From NCBI RefSeq assembly GCF_022695595.1, contig NZ_CP074380.1, positions 5,258,001 to 5,322,000 on the forward strand: a stretch of DNA of 64,000 nt, in the 5' to 3' direction. Shown here in pieces: positions 63,001-64,000 of the stretch. The notes under the pieces were generated by a model. It saw only the letters and a program-made list of their open reading frames with translations, made no database searches and was not told the DNA's origin. Every line of letters begins with the position of its first letter. The first letter of the stretch is position 1. Both the position numbers and the translations under genes were made by a program. The stretch comes from Streptomyces sp. MST-110588 (GTDB lineage: Bacteria > Actinomycetota > Actinomycetes > Streptomycetales > Streptomycetaceae).

Positions 63001-64000
63001 TGTTGGAGCGCCCGGGCACGCCGGTGCCGCCGTCGTTCTGGTAGCGGGCCCAGTGCTGGAACGGGTCCGGGTGCTGCTGCGGGGTGCCGTCGGGGTTGCG
63101 CGGGAAGACGTTCAGCAGGGCTTGTTGGTCGTGTGGGGCCGGGGAGTTCAGGCCGCTCGGGTGGTGGTTGAGGCTGTTGCGGATGTCCTGGTAGCTCGGG
63201 CGCGGCGGGTGCTGAGGAGCCGGCGGCTGTTGGTGCTGCGGGGGCTGCTGAGGGTGAGGCTGCTGGTGTTGCTGGGGCTGCGCCTGGTTTTGGGCATGGT
63301 GGGGCTGGGGCGGCTGCTGGGCGTACTGCTGGTATGGCGCTTGGTGCGGCTGTTGGGGAGCGGCTTGGTGGGGTTGTTGCTGCTGGTGGTGGTTGTAGGG
63401 GGTGGGCTGGTGGCTTTGCAGGGTGGGCTGGTGGGGGGCGGGTTGGTGCGGCTGCTGGTACGGGTTGGGCTGGTGTGGCGCCGCCTGGTGGGGGGCCGCC
63501 TGGTGGGGTTGCTGGTACGGGTTGGGTTGGTACGGGTTGGGTTGGTGGGGGGTGGGCTGGTGGGCGACAGCCTGGTGGGGTTGTTGGTAGGGATTGGGTT
63601 GGTGTGGCGCCGCCTGGTGGGGGCCGCCTGGTGCGGCTGCTGGTAGGGGTTGGGCTGCGGCTGGTGCGGCTGGTGCGGCTGGTGGGGGGTGTTCGGGTGG
63701 GGTACGGCGGGTTGCTGGGCGTCCGGCCGGGGGTGTTGGGGCGCGGGGTGTCTTGGTCCGGGCGGGGGCGCTCGTGGTCGCGGTTTGAAGGTGATGGGTC
63801 CGGGTGTGGCTGTGCGCGGTCCGGACCGTGATCGGACGGGTGGTTGGAAGTGTCCGGGCGGGGGTTGGGTTGCTGCCCGTTCTGCTCGGGGCGGGGGCGG
63901 TCCGGGTGGGGCTGTTGGGTGGGGTCCTGGACGATTTGGGAGCCGTCGGGGCGGCGGTTGTTGTGTGGAGGCGTGGTGGGGGTGGTGGGGCGGGGGCCGT
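60050..64000 (-). CDS. Giant polymorphic toxin with two deamidase-type domains and a nucleic-acid deaminase tip (N-terminus outside window)
   Basis: At least 1316 aa; the frame is open to the window edge. From the edge inward it has about 290 residues of Pro/Gln/His-rich repeats (PYQQPHQ-like). A first papain-fold glutamine-deamidase-like domain follows with Cys in RSNNCADC (near 62997), His in GGAHVFNAVNHNG and Asp in VIWVDSQTGQ. After a second Pro/Gln and Asp/His-rich linker comes a second such domain (NNNCVDAAL near 61670, GRAHAWNAVNHNG, TYIDAQTG). The C-terminus is a deaminase domain with HSE in QHSESHILD (near 60375) and PC-x7-C in SDREPCGRAQGYANC. This matches polymorphic toxin families; secretion route (WXG/ESX or other) cannot be seen here. 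Confidence 0.82.
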   Translation of the reverse strand, partial: TAPAPPPPPRLHTTTAAPTAPKSSRTPPNSPTRTAPAPSRTGSNPTPARTLPTTRPITVRTAHSHTRTHHLQTATTSAPARTKTPRAPTPPAGRPATRRTPPEHPPPAAPAAPAAAQPLPAAAPGGPHQAAPHQPNPYQQPHQAVAHQPTPHQPNPYQPNPYQQPHQAAPHQAAPHQPNPYQQPHQPAPHQPTLQSHQPTPYNHHQQQQPHQAAPQQPHQAPYQQYAQQPPQPHHAQNQAQPQQHQQPHPQQPPQHQQPPAPQHPPRPSYQDIRNSLNHHPSGLNSPAPHDQQALLNVFPRNPDGTPQQHPDPFQHWARYQNDGGTGVPGRSNNCADCTRSFLESWYGNPQVSAPRTLDTDSKGKLDRFSGERDGAQNIMNWAGTPFRDSGQNAHDSYARIADELRQACHGAGAAVLVTWPKNADGTDGGAHVFNAVNHNGRVIWVDSQTGQISQQPIHTHADRVWHLTLDANRNPYIPTQTQTPHPTPQQQHPQPHPQPQPVQHQQPYQQNPYVQPHPQQQPPQQPHQQPQPQPYSQQQPHPQHQNPYVQPHQPNPYQQPPQPHPYQQPNPNPYQQPNPYLQQPQPHPQQPNPYQQPHQSPYQQPHQQHPNPYQQPHPPSPYQNQPYPQQQQPPYPHHPAGADTDAPERQVPHDPAGVSDPSHPDAPSDRTEGTTPDRPDHQNQPDHEGQPQHTPHSDPSDPSDHHGDPTPASETRNRERPGGLEGPTDHHQQHVADSVPRDENGNPEPHPDPEHGDWVNRINEPGPDAPGRNNNCVDAALATADTYSGNPTAAAHRTPDLNADGTPSDRGETGGRDRIENTLGARFGDYGNGRDAFNRLENTLRQAGHGSQAVIVTQDRHGRAHAWNAVNHNGKITYIDAQTGRRSNTPLHNGDHGVHAIPLHPDRRPVVPDANSAPSDNHAGTQRRAPATPAGAEPQHSEDPDHPKNDPQRKQHPRLGPVETVSSVHHDMYPMPDQQNLRQTNDVRRVEMDPVYQSLEGWAVPQPPHGNIPLADVLRLTEPQRDEQGNVLLHPNGEPQRTVLTSDDLAQALPGFADMHPGERGAVVAALARFSAAFHAAHAVGSSPEYSHHPYAPSEAAVQKGTDDDGNSLPKGADVTHNPAVEAHKGANWAARHRKDPIFQEELEKTFTGRKILNALKASGDHHPDFTGRNYAAVEVYDPKSKQVVYIVDSSYPADGEVTGQHSESHILDSLDRLNDQREDGEKYEPLSLYSDREPCGRAQGYANCAKVLSSRVPGVDIYYATGYRKNAELIEGGEENSINHKKEFDKDFANNMSRLARSWIMIMGPDGLHS

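Noticed and set aside
62600..63646. Plus-strand frame of 348 codons opposite the toxin
   Set aside because: A mirror of the Pro/Gln/His repeats; the minus frame carries catalytic motifs of known toxin families.

Overview
The window is a piece of a high-GC actinomycete chromosome, almost certainly Streptomyces. The evidence is the very strong third-position G/C bias, an adpA gene carrying a single bldA-type TTA codon next to orn, a CebR-type cellulose locus, and a glmS / hexosaminidase / acyl-CoA carboxylase order that I remember from the Streptomyces coelicolor core (around SCO2770-SCO2793; from memory, not searched).

Layout. 1-5 kb: a minus-strand gene set with a Cas4/RecB-like Fe-S nuclease, an unknown 569-aa protein and the start of a third gene that leaves the window, next to a PAP2-type membrane phosphatase and a histidine phosphatase. 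5-13 kb: an XRE/TPR regulator, a SAM-methyltransferase-like protein, an OmpR-type two-component system and a secreted GH18 protein. 13-22.5 kb: a cello-oligosaccharide locus (GH1 beta-glucosidase, CUT1 ABC transporter, CebR-like LacI repressor, secreted GH6 and GH5 cellulases) tied together by three TGGGAGCGCTCCCA-like operators. 22.5-27.4 kb: an AraC regulator divergent from an NmrA-like oxidoreductase, then a small accessory block (XRE/DUF5753 regulator, DUF6879 fusion, degenerate serine-recombinase-like protein) with a shared 26-bp promoter element, ending at tRNA-His. 27.4-47.5 kb: conserved core with orn, adpA, a universal stress protein, glmS, a frameshifted GH20 hexosaminidase, a leucine/isovalerate-type operon (acyl-CoA dehydrogenase, HMG-CoA lyase, acyl-CoA carboxylase alpha and beta) under a divergent TetR regulator, a second acyl-CoA dehydrogenase with a TesB thioesterase, and agmatinase.

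47.7-64 kb is an accessory polymorphic-toxin island, all on the minus strand apart from an IS3-family element. Read right to left it has: a giant Pro/Gln/His-rich toxin (N-terminus outside the window) with two glutamine-deamidase-type papain-fold domains and a C-terminal nucleic-acid-deaminase domain; a P-loop ATPase/SUKH-4-like fusion as the probable immunity partner; a MORN-like protein; a stub of an amidase gene; the IS; the broken C-terminal part of a second deaminase toxin; a second ATPase/SUKH-4 protein; a second MORN copy; the intact secreted amidase; and a third ATPase/SUKH-4 protein. A 540-bp direct repeat shows that the MORN/amidase part was duplicated and that an IS-linked deletion removed the rest.

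The most unusual non-coding signal is an array of eleven dyad-like units with an exact 19-bp period at 45444-45643, between two convergent genes. Three genes (NmrA-like, GH20, one ATPase/SUKH-4) are each broken by one missing base in a C or G run. That pattern looks more like homopolymer sequencing error than biology.
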